Origin: Cytophagales bacterium
GTDB taxonomy: Bacteria > Bacteroidota > Bacteroidia > Cytophagales > Cyclobacteriaceae
Direction of reading: 5' to 3'
Assembly: GCA_013298505.1 (NCBI GenBank)
Contig: JAAFHY010000003.1
Coordinates: 1 to 35,732, forward strand
Length of the DNA: 35,732 nt
Within the stretch, counting starts at the first letter, position 1. The number at the start of each line of letters is the position of its first letter. Below the pieces are notes generated by a model. That model saw only the letters and a list, made by a program, of their open reading frames with translations, did not search any database and had not been told where the DNA came from. Below, one piece after another: positions 24,498 to 33,726 of this stretch. The translations under genes and the position numbers were made by a program.

Positions 24498-25295
24498 ATG
24501 AACACCAAAAAAATAGCCATCATTGGCGGAGGGAATTTAGGCATTGCCATTGCCGAAGGATTATTGAAAAGCGGATTTGCCAAGCCCACACAAATTACCA
24601 TTACTCACAGAACGCTATCGCGCTTAGATGACTTGAAGGCAAAAGGAGTTGCCGTTACGAGCGATAATGCATTTGCCATCCGCGAAAGCGAAGTAATCAT
24701 TGTGGCCTTAAAACCATTTAACGTTAAAGAAGTCCTTGCAGAGTTGAAGGTTTCATTTGATCCTAAAAAACATATCGTTATTAGTGTGGTGACGGGCATT
24801 TTCTTAAAAGACCTAGCGAGCATTCTCGATTTACCTATTCCTATTTTTCGTGCGATGCCCAACACGGCAATTGCCATTCAAGAATCGGTTACATGCCTAT
24901 GCTCACACCACGCAACCAACGAGCAAGTGAGCTACGTTTCTGACCTGTTTAATCAATTGGGTATCACTATTTCAATAGATGAAAAATTGATGGATGCTGC
25001 GACTGTGCTAGGAGCTTGCGGAATTGCCTACGCGCTTCGTTTTATAAGAGCTGCTACCCAAGGCGGTATCGAAATTGGCTTTGACGCCAAAACGGCCAGC
25101 CTGATTGCGGCACAAACTGTAAAAGGCGCAGCCGAGCTTTTGCTAACAGGAAATAATCACCCCGAAGAAGAAATTGATAAAGTGACAACACCCAAAGGCT
25201 GCACGATTGTAGGCCTAAATGAAATGGAACATCGTGGATTTAGCTCTTCGTTAATAAGAGGGATTGGGGCTTCGTATAATAAAATAAATTCATAG
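24498..25295 (+). CDS. proC: Pyrroline-5-carboxylate reductase
   Basis: A 265-residue enzyme for the last step of proline synthesis, reducing pyrroline-5-carboxylate with NAD(P)H. The N-terminal dinucleotide motif IIGGGNLGIAIAEGL is followed by KPFNVKEVL and the family motif FRAMPNTAIAIQES. The C-terminal helical domain (ACGIAYALRFIRAATQGG, VTTPKGCTIVGLNEME) matches the P5C reductase dimerisation domain with its proline/P5C-binding TPKG-type segment. Length fits the family. It stands alone on the plus strand, 116 bases from the next gene. The ATG at 24498 fits the alignment; an upstream ATG at 24488 is out of frame. Confidence 0.92.
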   Translation: MNTKKIAIIGGGNLGIAIAEGLLKSGFAKPTQITITHRTLSRLDDLKAKGVAVTSDNAFAIRESEVIIVALKPFNVKEVLAELKVSFDPKKHIVISVVTGIFLKDLASILDLPIPIFRAMPNTAIAIQESVTCLCSHHATNEQVSYVSDLFNQLGITISIDEKLMDAATVLGACGIAYALRFIRAATQGGIEIGFDAKTASLIAAQTVKGAAELLLTGNNHPEEEIDKVTTPKGCTIVGLNEMEHRGFSSSLIRGIGASYNKINS

Positions 25296-25411
25296 TTTTA
25301 AAATAGAAGTATTCATTACCTACTTTAGCATCATCTTGAATAGTCTTCATAAATACCTCAAGTTGGGGCGATCCAGGTCAAATTTTCAACAAATAAAAAA
25401 ACTAAAAACAC

Positions 25412-26593
25412 TTGAGCATCTTCACCACCTCCAGTAAAATCATCATCACGTGCCACAAGCGCCTATCTCCATTTTTGCAACAAGAGGTGGAAAAGCTAGG
25501 CTACGAAATCGATCATAAGTTTATTACAGGCGTAGAATTGAGAGGCACCGTAAACGACTGTATACGATTAAATCTTAATCTCCGCTGTGCGAGTCAAATT
25601 CTATATTCACTAAAAGAGTTTGTTGCCAATAGCCCCGAAGAAGTTTACAAAAAATTGCTCGACTACCCTTGGGAATCGCTACTGTCTGTTGATGGATACT
25701 TTTCTGTAACCAGCAACGCAAAACACTTTACTGTAAACAACGATATGTTTGTGAACGTAAAAGTGAAAGATGCCATTGTTGATCGGATGCGGAGAGAATT
25801 GGGTAAACGTTCTGATACCGGATCATCGTACGACAAAGCCGTGATTCATTTATATTGGAACGACAGAGATGCAGAAATTTTCTTTGATACCTCTGGACAA
25901 ACATTGGCTAAGCACGGCTACCGAAAAATTCCTGGGCAAGCACCGATGCTGGAAGCGTTGGCAGCAGCCACCGTGTTCGCCACCAAGTGGGATAAGAAAT
26001 CTCCGTTCGTCAATCCAATGTGCGGCTCTGGCACGGTAGCGATTGAAGCGGTATTGATGGCAACTAACAGACGCCCAGGGTTGTTCAGAAAAAATTACTC
26101 GTTCATGCACGTGATCGGATATGATTCAACGATTTATGAAAGCGAGTTGCAGCAACTACAACAGCAAATTATTGAGCAACCCGATTTAAAAATAATTGCT
26201 ACGGATATTAGCCAAGATGCGATTGAAATTTCAAAAGTGAACGCAGGCATAGCGGGTGTAGAAAAGCTCATTGATTTTGATGTGTGTGATTTTGAACTCA
26301 CAAAAATTCCTGAATCTTCTGGAGTTGTTTATTTCAATCCAGAATATGGCGAGCGATTAGGCGATGCAAAAGAATTAGAAGAAACCTATGCGCGCATTGG
26401 TGATTTCATGAAGAAAAAATGCCAAGGCTACACCGGCTACATCTTCACAGGCAACCCCGACCTTGCAAAAAAAATCGGACTGAAGACGAGCAAAAGATTG
26501 GAGTTCTATACAGCGCAATTAGATTGTAGATTGTTGGAGTATGAGTTGTATGGAGGTACACGGAGGACGGATAAGTTGTTATCGAATTCCTAA
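25412..26593 (+). CDS. THUMP-domain class I RNA methyltransferase (RlmL/TrmN-like)
   Basis: A 393-residue protein with a TTG start; no ATG lies near the expected N terminus and a stop is three codons upstream. The N-terminal THUMP-type region (1-165) holds KIIITCHKRLSPFLQQEVEKLG and the ferredoxin-like AVIHLYWNDRDAEIFFDTSG. Then comes the SAM-dependent Rossmann domain: GYRKIPGQAPMLE, motif I NPMCGSGTVAIEA, IIATDISQDAIEISKVNAG, and the motif IV region VVYFNPEYGERLG. The family methylates guanine in rRNA or tRNA. Motif IV reads NPEY where NPPY is usual, a change next to the target base. It ends 7 bases from the convergent permease pseudogene. Confidence 0.85.
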   Translation: MSIFTTSSKIIITCHKRLSPFLQQEVEKLGYEIDHKFITGVELRGTVNDCIRLNLNLRCASQILYSLKEFVANSPEEVYKKLLDYPWESLLSVDGYFSVTSNAKHFTVNNDMFVNVKVKDAIVDRMRRELGKRSDTGSSYDKAVIHLYWNDRDAEIFFDTSGQTLAKHGYRKIPGQAPMLEALAAATVFATKWDKKSPFVNPMCGSGTVAIEAVLMATNRRPGLFRKNYSFMHVIGYDSTIYESELQQLQQQIIEQPDLKIIATDISQDAIEISKVNAGIAGVEKLIDFDVCDFELTKIPESSGVVYFNPEYGERLGDAKELEETYARIGDFMKKKCQGYTGYIFTGNPDLAKKIGLKTSKRLEFYTAQLDCRLLEYELYGGTRRTDKLLSNS

Positions 26594-26600
26594 ATTTTTT

Positions 26601-29100
26601 TTATTCATTTTTCAACGAATCTACTGGATTAGAAGTAGCAGCCTTGGTGGTTTGGAAACTTATGGTCAATAATGCAATCACTAGCAACAGTAGTAGCGGA
26701 ACCACAAAATGCTCAATCGAAAAATGAATTCGATAAGGAAACCCGTTGAGCCATTGGCTCAATTCCCACCATGCCAGCGGAATTGCAATTAGGCTACCGA
26801 TCAGTAGCGGTTTTAGAAATTGACTGCTTAACAAAATTAAAATCGAGCGGACAGAAGCACCCAATACTTTACGGATGCTGATTTCTTTTAAACGATGCAG
26901 TGTTGCGAATGAGGCTAATCCCCAAAGGCCTAAGCATCCAATCAATATTACCAAGATGGAAAACGCACCGAATAGTTTTCCAAACTGCTGTTCCGATTCG
27001 TATTGCTTGTTGTAAGAATCATCCATGAAATAATAAGAGAATGTTTCTCCGGGAAACGAATTCAGATAGCTTTTTTTGATTTGTGCAATGGCCTCTTGAG
27101 TGTTTCCATTGAGTTGAATGGAAATGTTGCTTGCTGAAACAGGCTCTGCTCTAAATATCATGGGCTCATACATTTTCTTTAACGACTGCCAATGGTGGTT
27201 TTTTACCACACCAAGAATGGCAAACGTATCGCCCAACATCACTATCTTTTCGTTCAAAACTTCTTTCTCATTTCCCAATTGAAAAACTTTTACCGCTTCT
27301 TCGTTGACGATTACTTTTTTCAAATCTGATATTACTTGCTCGTCCCAAAACCTACCTGTCAACAAAGGAATCTGATATAAATCCATAAAGTCGGTATCGA
27401 CCCAATAAATGTTTCCTACTCGATTTTCCTCAAGTTGTTGACCCAGTTTTCTAATCCCCGTGCTAATGCTCGGGTCTCTGGCTGGCACATTAAAAGACGT
27501 AGCTACTTTTTCGATAGATGAAATTTGAAGCAATTCATTTTTAAGCGTTATCATCCGCTTATCAAGATCGGTTCGTTCAGCTACTTCGGGGCCTTTGATA
27601 ATCAGCACTTGCTTGGTATTAAAACTTTTTTCTTGCGATTGCATAAATGTCACTTGATGGTACACCACAAACGTCCCGATAATCAATATCAAAGACGAAG
27701 CAAACTGAAAAACCACCAAGCCATTGCGCAACGAAAACCCTGAAGTGCTTTTGACCATTTTCCCTTTAATGACTTCAGTGGTTTTGAATGATGAAAGAAC
27801 AAAAGCGGGATAGAACCCAGCTGCAATTGACCCTACGAAAAATAATACCCCTATTAAAATCCAAAATTGGGATTGCGAAAAATCGAACCTAAATGATTGA
27901 CCAACGATGGAGTTTAATAATGGAAGGGTTAGCCATGCAATGGCAACGGAAAGTAAAACGCTAATAAAATTCATCAATACCGATTCAAAAATGAATTGTG
28001 AGATGAGTTGAGTGCGTAACACACCAAGCGCTTTTTTTACACCCACTTCCCTTGCCCGCTCCATGGCGCGAGCAGTCGCCAGATTGATATAATTTATCCA
28101 CGCGATGATTAAAATAAAAATTGCAACGGTTACAAAGAAGTAAATCTTAGTGCGATGGGTGTCTTGATTCTGCAAATTGGGCGAATAGTGAATGTCGAGC
28201 AAGGGTTGAAACTGAAGTTCTGACTTGGCATTGATGGCCTTATCATCGCCACGGTACTTTTTAATGAAGGCAGATAGTTTGCCTTCCAATTGAGAGAGAT
28301 TTGACTGCTCGCGAATTTCAATATAGGTATGAAAGTTGTCCCACCGCGCATTTTGATTTTTGTAAAACTCAGAGTGAAGCACGTTGTGTAAGGGCATCAG
28401 CAAATCAAACGTGAAATGAGTATTCGCTGGCAAATCTTCGGTTAATCAGTGCATCTTCGTTACCGTAAACAAATCGAAAGGTGAACATTTTCAAGAATGA
28501 GCTGTCTACGGCATTGATTCGATTTTCATAGAAGCGTACGGTTTTGCCTTGCTTATCCAGAAAGCTCACTACACTACTATTGCCATGCAAGCGCGCAATG
28601 CTTTTCACTTCAGGCAAGTCCTGTTGAAGTGTAGGGCCTAGGTCGTAACCAGAATAAGATTCTTTAGCACCATCGGTGTAAAACGAACTTACCACACGGT
28701 AGATGTTTTTTGCTTTTGTATGAAAAGATTCATAGCTGGTCTCAAACTCTACGTGTTTGCCGATTACCAAACAGGCTGCTACACCCACCGCCAAGCCAAA
28801 CACATTGATAAAGGCATACGCTTTGCGCTTGTTCAGATTACGGAGCGTGATTTTAGTATAATTTTGAAGCATTGATACTGAATTGACGTTTATTGAAAAT
28901 CTATTTCTTAAAACGATTTCTAGCCTGAAAAACTTCAACACATTCAGCATCGTTCTTCTCTTCGCCTTCTTCTCCCCTACTAATTTCAGATCTTCTTCAA
29001 ACCGCTCCAGCAAATCGCCTTCAATGCTTTCGTATAAGCTTGGTGGGCAAAACCAAGCGAGAAAGCGGAGGATGAATTTGGGTGGAGTAGGCTTATTCAT
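26601..29100 (-). pseudogene. ABC permease with prefix domain, broken by an internal deletion
   Basis: Two frames together correspond to a permease like the intact one at 29093-31774. The first (from the ATG at 29100) has the prefix domain (FCPPSLYESIEGDLLERFEED), first transmembrane helix and much of the MacB-type periplasmic domain, up to NEDALIN, then runs out of frame to a stop at 28405. The second frame resumes as EDLPANTHFTFDLL and runs through both FtsX domains to the stop at 26601. By comparison with the intact paralogue about 42 residues are missing at the junction (near 28433-28440), so an out-of-frame deletion removed roughly 125 bases. A 7-base direct repeat ATCTTCG (28434-28440, 28453-28459) lies at the junction. 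The start overlaps the stop of the upstream permease by 8 bases. Confidence 0.88.
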
Positions 29101-31774
29101 TTTTCAAAGAATTAACAGGATCAGCCATAGCCGCCTTGATCGATTCAGAAGACACAGTCAGAATTGCAATCACCAATGCAATTGCTCCCGGTGCAATAAA
29201 ACTCAAGATTCCTAAGTTGATTTTGTTAGCAAATTCGCTAAGCCAATTATCCATGAGCAGGTATGCAATCGGCCATGCAATTATGTTGGCTAATAGAACA
29301 ATCAGAATAAATTCTTTGGAAACTAACAGCGTGATTTGTTTCACGGAAGCCCCCAACACTTTGCGGATGCCGATTTCTTTGGTGCGTTGAAGCACGGAGT
29401 AAGAGGAGAGACCAAATAGACCAAGGCAGGCGATGATGATTCCGATAACTGTAAACAACCCAAATACCTTACCAAATTGCTGGTCGGATTTGTACTGTTG
29501 ATTAAAGTATTCATCCAAGAAAAAGTAGTGGAAGGGATTGCCGGGAAAAGCCGTTTTATATGCTGCTTCTGCGCGGTCTATTACTTCTTGCAATGACTTA
29601 CTTGTTTGTACTTTCAATGTATAGTAATCCGCAATTTCCTTGTCACAAACAAAGATCAATTGATCTACTTTTTTCTTTAGCGATTCTTGATGGTAGTCTT
29701 TTATGACGCCAACAATCTGTAGCGTTGCGTCCCAGACGTAAATCTTTTGACCGATTATTTTTTCAGGATCGGTAAACCCTAGAAGCTTCATGGCTGATTC
29801 GTTAACCAAGGCTGTATTCCAGTGTTCTTTAAAGTCATGGGAGAAAATTCGACCTGAAACAAGTTGCATTCCATAAGCTTCCGTAAAATCTTCATCCACC
29901 TGAATCACACGATAGGAGTTACCCAATTTGCTATCTTGGCCTACCAGACGAATACCTCCATTGCTGCCGCGAACTGCTTTACCCGGCACATCAGTAGATA
30001 CAGCTACTTTCTTTATTTCAGGATATTGCAAAAGAGATTGGCGAAAAGTACTAAACCTACTGGCATAGGTCGCATCCTTTACGTGTGGGCCTTGCACAAC
30101 CAGCATTTGCTCCGTATCAATACCCAACGGACTGTTGCGCATAAACTGTACCTGCTGCGTTACGACCAATGTGCCTGCAATCAATACAATGGAAGAAATG
30201 AATTGCACCATCACCAATCCCTTTCTCAAATAATTTCCACTGGTAGAGTTTTGAAAACTACCTTTTAAAATACGTGCTGGCTTAAAACCCGAAATGACAA
30301 ACGCGGGATACAATCCGGATATAATAACACCAACAAAAAATACACTTGCGATCATCAAACAGGTGCGAAAGGAATTAAAAATCGATAAATCAATTTTTCG
30401 ATCAATAAAAGTTGAAAAGTGAGGAAGCAGCGAGACAACCAGGATTGCGGTGATTGCTATTGCTGTCAATTTAAAGACGAGTGATTCCAACAAAAATTGC
30501 TTAATCAATTGCAAGCGATCGCTCCCTAATACTTTTCGAACGCCCACTTCTTTGGCTCGCTCCATAGATCTAGCCGTGGCTATATTGATGTAGTTGATCC
30601 ACGCCATAAGTAAAATGAAGAGTGCAATGAGGGCCAAAAAATTTACCGAGCGACCATCCCCATTCGGTTCGAGTTCGTCTTTATGGTTGGAATACAAATG
30701 AATAGAGGAAACTGGCTGCAGAACAAAAGCCATGCTTTCTCCCCAAGTCCTTAGGATTTCGCCCGCTTTTTTCTCAACGTAGGCGGGTAATTTAGATTCA
30801 AATGATTGTTGTGATGTAGATGGAGCCAGTTCGATATAGGTATAGTTCCCTGCCCACATCCAGCTTGACATCAAATCTTCTGCTTCAACAGGCCCCACTA
30901 TTTTGAGCAAACTCTCAAAGGAGAGAAGTGCGTCAAACTTCAAGTGAGTATTTTCTGGGATGTCCTTAAACACTCCTGTGATCTCATATTCTTCTTTTCC
31001 ATTATTCTTTAACGTTTTTCCAATTGGGTTTTCTTCACCGAAATAACGTTTGGCCAACGACTCCGACACCACCATTGTGAAAGGTCTGCGCAAGACAAGG
31101 GAATCAACTCCTTTAATTAATGGATAAGAAAAGAGCCGGAAAAATTCTCCGCTTGCGTAAAACACTTTATCTTCTTTAAAGAAAATCTGTCCATTTGCAA
31201 GAACAGTAGATAGTAGTCCTCCTCTAGTCATGCTTACATAACGAACTACCTCGGGGAAATTCGCTTTTAAATCAGGGCCAATTCCCCACGGGCCAGCCGT
31301 CCATTGTCGGGTAAGTTGTTCGTGTGTATAGCGATCCTGCCTCACACGAAAGATACGATCCTTCTTGGTATGAAAATCATCATAGCTCCTTTCGTGCAAT
31401 ACATATAGACCGATAAGAGCAAATGCTGTCATACCAATGGTCAAGCCAGCGACATTGATGGAGGCATAACTCTTATTTTTGCGCGTGGTGCGCAACAGAA
31501 TTTTGAAATAGTGTGAAAGCATATCCAATTGGTTTAGCTGAACAGAAAATTTATTCCTCAACAAAATCCCCAGCCTGAAAAACTTTAACACATTCCACAC
31601 AAATCTTCTCCTCGCTCTTTTCTCACCCACTGATTTTATATCTTCCTCAAACTGCTCCAGCAAATCGCCTTCAATGCTTTCGTACAAACTGGGTGGACAG
31701 AACCACGCAAATGTCCGAACTATGATTCGTGTGATTAAATGATTGACTATGATTTCCTCTGTTGTAATTTTCAT
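29093..31774 (-). CDS. FtsX/MacB-type ABC transporter permease with N-terminal prefix domain
   Basis: An 893-residue permease. A prefix domain (about 20-85, FCPPSLYESIEGDLLEQFEED) precedes transmembrane helix 1 (ASINVAGLTIGMTAFALIG). A MacB-type periplasmic domain (SESLAKRYFGEENPIGKTL, VFKDIPENTHLKF) leads to FtsX domain 1 (NYINIATARSMERAKEVGVRK) with three helices. A second periplasmic domain follows, then FtsX domain 2 (LQRTKEIGIRKVLGAS) and three helices, ending MADPVNSLKNE. The family exports substrates or transmits ATPase force across the envelope. No ABC ATPase gene is in the window, so it must be supplied elsewhere. Prefix-domain permeases are typically paired with a PadR regulator, present at 32349 and separated here by a GxxExxY gene. 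Confidence 0.93.
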   Translation of the reverse strand: MKITTEEIIVNHLITRIIVRTFAWFCPPSLYESIEGDLLEQFEEDIKSVGEKRARRRFVWNVLKFFRLGILLRNKFSVQLNQLDMLSHYFKILLRTTRKNKSYASINVAGLTIGMTAFALIGLYVLHERSYDDFHTKKDRIFRVRQDRYTHEQLTRQWTAGPWGIGPDLKANFPEVVRYVSMTRGGLLSTVLANGQIFFKEDKVFYASGEFFRLFSYPLIKGVDSLVLRRPFTMVVSESLAKRYFGEENPIGKTLKNNGKEEYEITGVFKDIPENTHLKFDALLSFESLLKIVGPVEAEDLMSSWMWAGNYTYIELAPSTSQQSFESKLPAYVEKKAGEILRTWGESMAFVLQPVSSIHLYSNHKDELEPNGDGRSVNFLALIALFILLMAWINYINIATARSMERAKEVGVRKVLGSDRLQLIKQFLLESLVFKLTAIAITAILVVSLLPHFSTFIDRKIDLSIFNSFRTCLMIASVFFVGVIISGLYPAFVISGFKPARILKGSFQNSTSGNYLRKGLVMVQFISSIVLIAGTLVVTQQVQFMRNSPLGIDTEQMLVVQGPHVKDATYASRFSTFRQSLLQYPEIKKVAVSTDVPGKAVRGSNGGIRLVGQDSKLGNSYRVIQVDEDFTEAYGMQLVSGRIFSHDFKEHWNTALVNESAMKLLGFTDPEKIIGQKIYVWDATLQIVGVIKDYHQESLKKKVDQLIFVCDKEIADYYTLKVQTSKSLQEVIDRAEAAYKTAFPGNPFHYFFLDEYFNQQYKSDQQFGKVFGLFTVIGIIIACLGLFGLSSYSVLQRTKEIGIRKVLGASVKQITLLVSKEFILIVLLANIIAWPIAYLLMDNWLSEFANKINLGILSFIAPGAIALVIAILTVSSESIKAAMADPVNSLKNE

Positions 31775-31892
31775 TACTCATTTTCGATTTTTACTTCCAC
31801 GATTTCCTTTGTATTAAACTCCAATGCTCGTTTTTTGATTCTCGTTTCAAAATTCAGCAGTAGTTAAAATCATGTCCATCATTTAATCAGTT

Positions 31893-32355
31893 AATCATAG
31901 TTTTAGACTTTTGTATTCATCACACGCTTAAACTGTAAACTTTTACTTCCAAAATTAATGAGCAAGCCTACTTCCATTTTATAAGCCTCTAAGTAGTTGA
32001 TGGCCTGAGCTAAATGGTCATCTTCCATTTTTATAAGAGCTTTTAGTTCTACCATTACTTTTTCTTCCACAAAAAAATCCGCTCGCCTAGTACCCAATGG
32101 ATGGTCTTTGTAAAATATTGGAATTTCAAATTCTCGTTGAAACCTCACTCCTTGCATCTCCATTTCAATTGCAAGCGCTCTTTGGTAAATCACTTCTTGA
32201 AAACCGTTTCCAAGAATTTTATGTACTTCCATAGCGCAGCCGATAATCTTTGCCGTCAATTCAGAGTACTTGTACTTTTCATCTACCATAAGAAGTTAAT
32301 TTAGGTATCAACAAAAGAGTAATCATAGTATTTCATTCAATCATTGAATCATAGT
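31893..32355. repeat. AATCATAGT repeats around the GxxExxY gene
   Basis: The 9-base word AATCATAGT occurs three times: at 31893-31901 beyond the gene's stop, and at 32321-32329 and 32347-32355 upstream of its start, the last overlapping the padR stop. A small palindrome TTCAAT-C-ATTGAA lies between the two upstream copies. The arrangement is consistent with an inserted cassette, but the words are short and AT-rich. Confidence 0.45.
31903..32289 (-). CDS. GxxExxY protein (PD-(D/E)XK-like fold)
   Basis: A 128-residue member of the GxxExxY family, with the naming motif in GNGFQEVIYQRAL. A nuclease-like core follows: RRADFFVEEKVMVELKA, giving the Asp and ExK residues of the PD-(D/E)XK fold. The C-terminal HLAQAINYLEAYKMEVGLLINFGSKSLQFKR is the conserved family ending. 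Known members are widespread in Bacteroidota, often as lone genes with repeats, and their role is unknown. It is placed between padR and its permease, interrupting the usual adjacency of those genes, and is flanked by AATCATAGT words. It may be an inserted mobile cassette. Confidence 0.92.
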   Translation of the reverse strand: MVDEKYKYSELTAKIIGCAMEVHKILGNGFQEVIYQRALAIEMEMQGVRFQREFEIPIFYKDHPLGTRRADFFVEEKVMVELKALIKMEDDHLAQAINYLEAYKMEVGLLINFGSKSLQFKRVMNTKV

Positions 32356-32681
32356 CCAGATATTTTGAGCTGAGGTATCAACTTCCACAATTGCATCTGT
32401 TGCTCCTTCATCGCTCGTAGCATGGCCAGCCCTGCGTTGGTAATGGTAAAAATCCGTTTGCGCCTACCGCCACGCGCGTTGGTCGCTCCGCCCATACTTG
32501 ATTTTACATAGCCCTTATCTTCCAATCGGTAGAGCGTAACGTGTACGGCACTGAGGTTGCACGTTCGTCCCACCCGCTCTTTTATTTCGTTTACAATGGC
32601 ATTGCCATAGGCATCTTCTTGCAGTATGCCCACCATTGTCAATACCAATTCTTCAAATTCACCCAAGTATTCTTTGTTCAT
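32349..32681 (-). CDS. PadR-family transcriptional regulator
   Basis: A 110-residue PadR protein: the winged helix-turn-helix covers residues 8-85 (LGEFEELVLTMVGILQEDAYG, NLSAVHVTLYRLEDKGYV, then RKRIFTITNAG), with a short C-terminal dimerisation helix (LAMLRAMKEQQMQLW). PadR proteins are mostly repressors released by small molecules. In Bacteroidota this subgroup sits in front of prefix-domain permeases, as here, and probably controls the downstream permeases. A pair of overlapping inverted repeats 19-40 bases upstream of its start is the likely autoregulatory operator. Confidence 0.93.
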   Translation of the reverse strand: MNKEYLGEFEELVLTMVGILQEDAYGNAIVNEIKERVGRTCNLSAVHVTLYRLEDKGYVKSSMGGATNARGGRRKRIFTITNAGLAMLRAMKEQQMQLWKLIPQLKISGL

Positions 32682-32699
32682 TTGTATAATATTTGTAAG

Positions 32700-32721
32700 A
32701 CTAATATACGGATTAGTATAT
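32700..32721. promoter_or_regulatory. Putative PadR operator (overlapping inverted repeats)
   Basis: Perfect ACTAAT (32700-32705) and ATTAGT (32712-32717) arms with a 6-base gap are overlapped by a second perfect pair, ATATAC (32704-32709) and GTATAT (32716-32721). The site lies 19-40 bases upstream of the padR start in an AT-rich region that probably holds its promoter. Assignment as an operator is inference from position and symmetry. Confidence 0.5.
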
Positions 32722-32841
32722 AATTTGTTAAAGAAATAGCAAGGTTTTTTTTGATTTGCGTTACACGCTACGCGCTTTCAAGGAGTGAAAAGGATTACCC
32801 TGATTTTTTTTGATTGAATTGAAGCTAATTTGCCAGACTAA

Positions 32842-33554
32842 ATGAAATTGCAAACTAGCCCAAATGTATCTATTGTACTTGCCAACTAAAATGGCGAAAA
32901 GTATTTGCGCGAGCAGTTAAATAGTCTCTTTGCACAAACTTATCCGCTGCTAGAGGTTATTGCGGTTGATGATTCCTCTTCAGATTCAGCCGTTGCGATA
33001 TTGAAAGAGTATGCTGCGGCATATTCTATTTTGAGGATTTATCAAAACGAGGTCGATCTTAAGTATAATCGCCCCTTCGAACGGGGCATATTGTTGGCCA
33101 AAGGTGATTGCATTGCCATGTGCGATCAGGACGATATTTGGTTGCCTGAAAAAATTTCAACCTTGATTACGCAATGGAAGGAAGGCAGTTTATTGATTCA
33201 CTGCGATTCTGAATTTATAGACGCGAAGGGAAAAAGTATGAACCGAAGAATATCGGATATCAAGAATTTGTAAACGTATTCTACACCTATTCCTTTTATC
33301 ATAGGCAATACAGTAGCTGGGCACGCAGCCTTCTTTCGGAATTAATTAAAACGATTTTACCTTTTCCTACTATCGCTATTAAAGTTAAGGGTAATAAAAA
33401 GAAAAGGAATAAATCAGAATTACAACTTCGCATTCGCGAAAGAATGAACTTATTTTATCAATCATGTCCCGAAGATCACTCGGCAAAGAAGTTATTGAGT
33501 CAGTTGGCAAATAGTTATTCAAACTTTAGCTATCAAGTAATTTCTCGAAAATGA
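32842..33554 (+). pseudogene. Family 2 glycosyltransferase, multiply broken
   Basis: The start (ATG at 32842) reads into SPNVSIVLAN, then a stop at 32887-32889 where a Tyr codon of the usual ATYNGEKYLREQL is expected. The frame continues with the GT2 core: YLREQLNSLFAQTYP, VIAVDDSSSD (nucleotide-binding Asp), AMCDQDDIWLPEKI (DxD-type acidic motif). It meets a second stop at 33271-33273 and carries on in frame as PIPFIIGNTVAGHAAFFRN, where a stop follows. A shifted frame then gives ELIKTILPFP, and the remainder appears to lack the usual WW-containing segment before a basic C terminus ending at 33554. Stops, a shift and a deletion show it is long dead. It once transferred a sugar in polysaccharide synthesis. 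No other such genes are here. Confidence 0.88.
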
Positions 33555-33663
33555 ATCTTTTTTTGCTTGCAAGTAGCAGTTGCTGGCCGTCAAAAAGCAC
33601 CCGTCATTTCGTAAGTGGCTCTTTTGTGTAAAAATGTTTTTCACCATTCAGGTGATTAAACAA

Positions 33664-33700
33664 AAGCAGAAAGCATCTTTTCAAGAAATGCTTCCTGCTT
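33664..33700 (-). terminator. Terminator-like hairpin after the amidohydrolase gene
   Basis: 13-base arms (33664-33676 and 33688-33700) pair with a single mismatch around an 11-base loop. It lies about 27 bases past the stop at 33727. On the minus strand it is followed by TTGTTTAAT, a weak T tract. The rest of 33555-33726 holds nothing I recognise. Confidence 0.6.
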
Positions 33701-33726
33701 ATGAATAATGAGTATATAGTCTTGTG

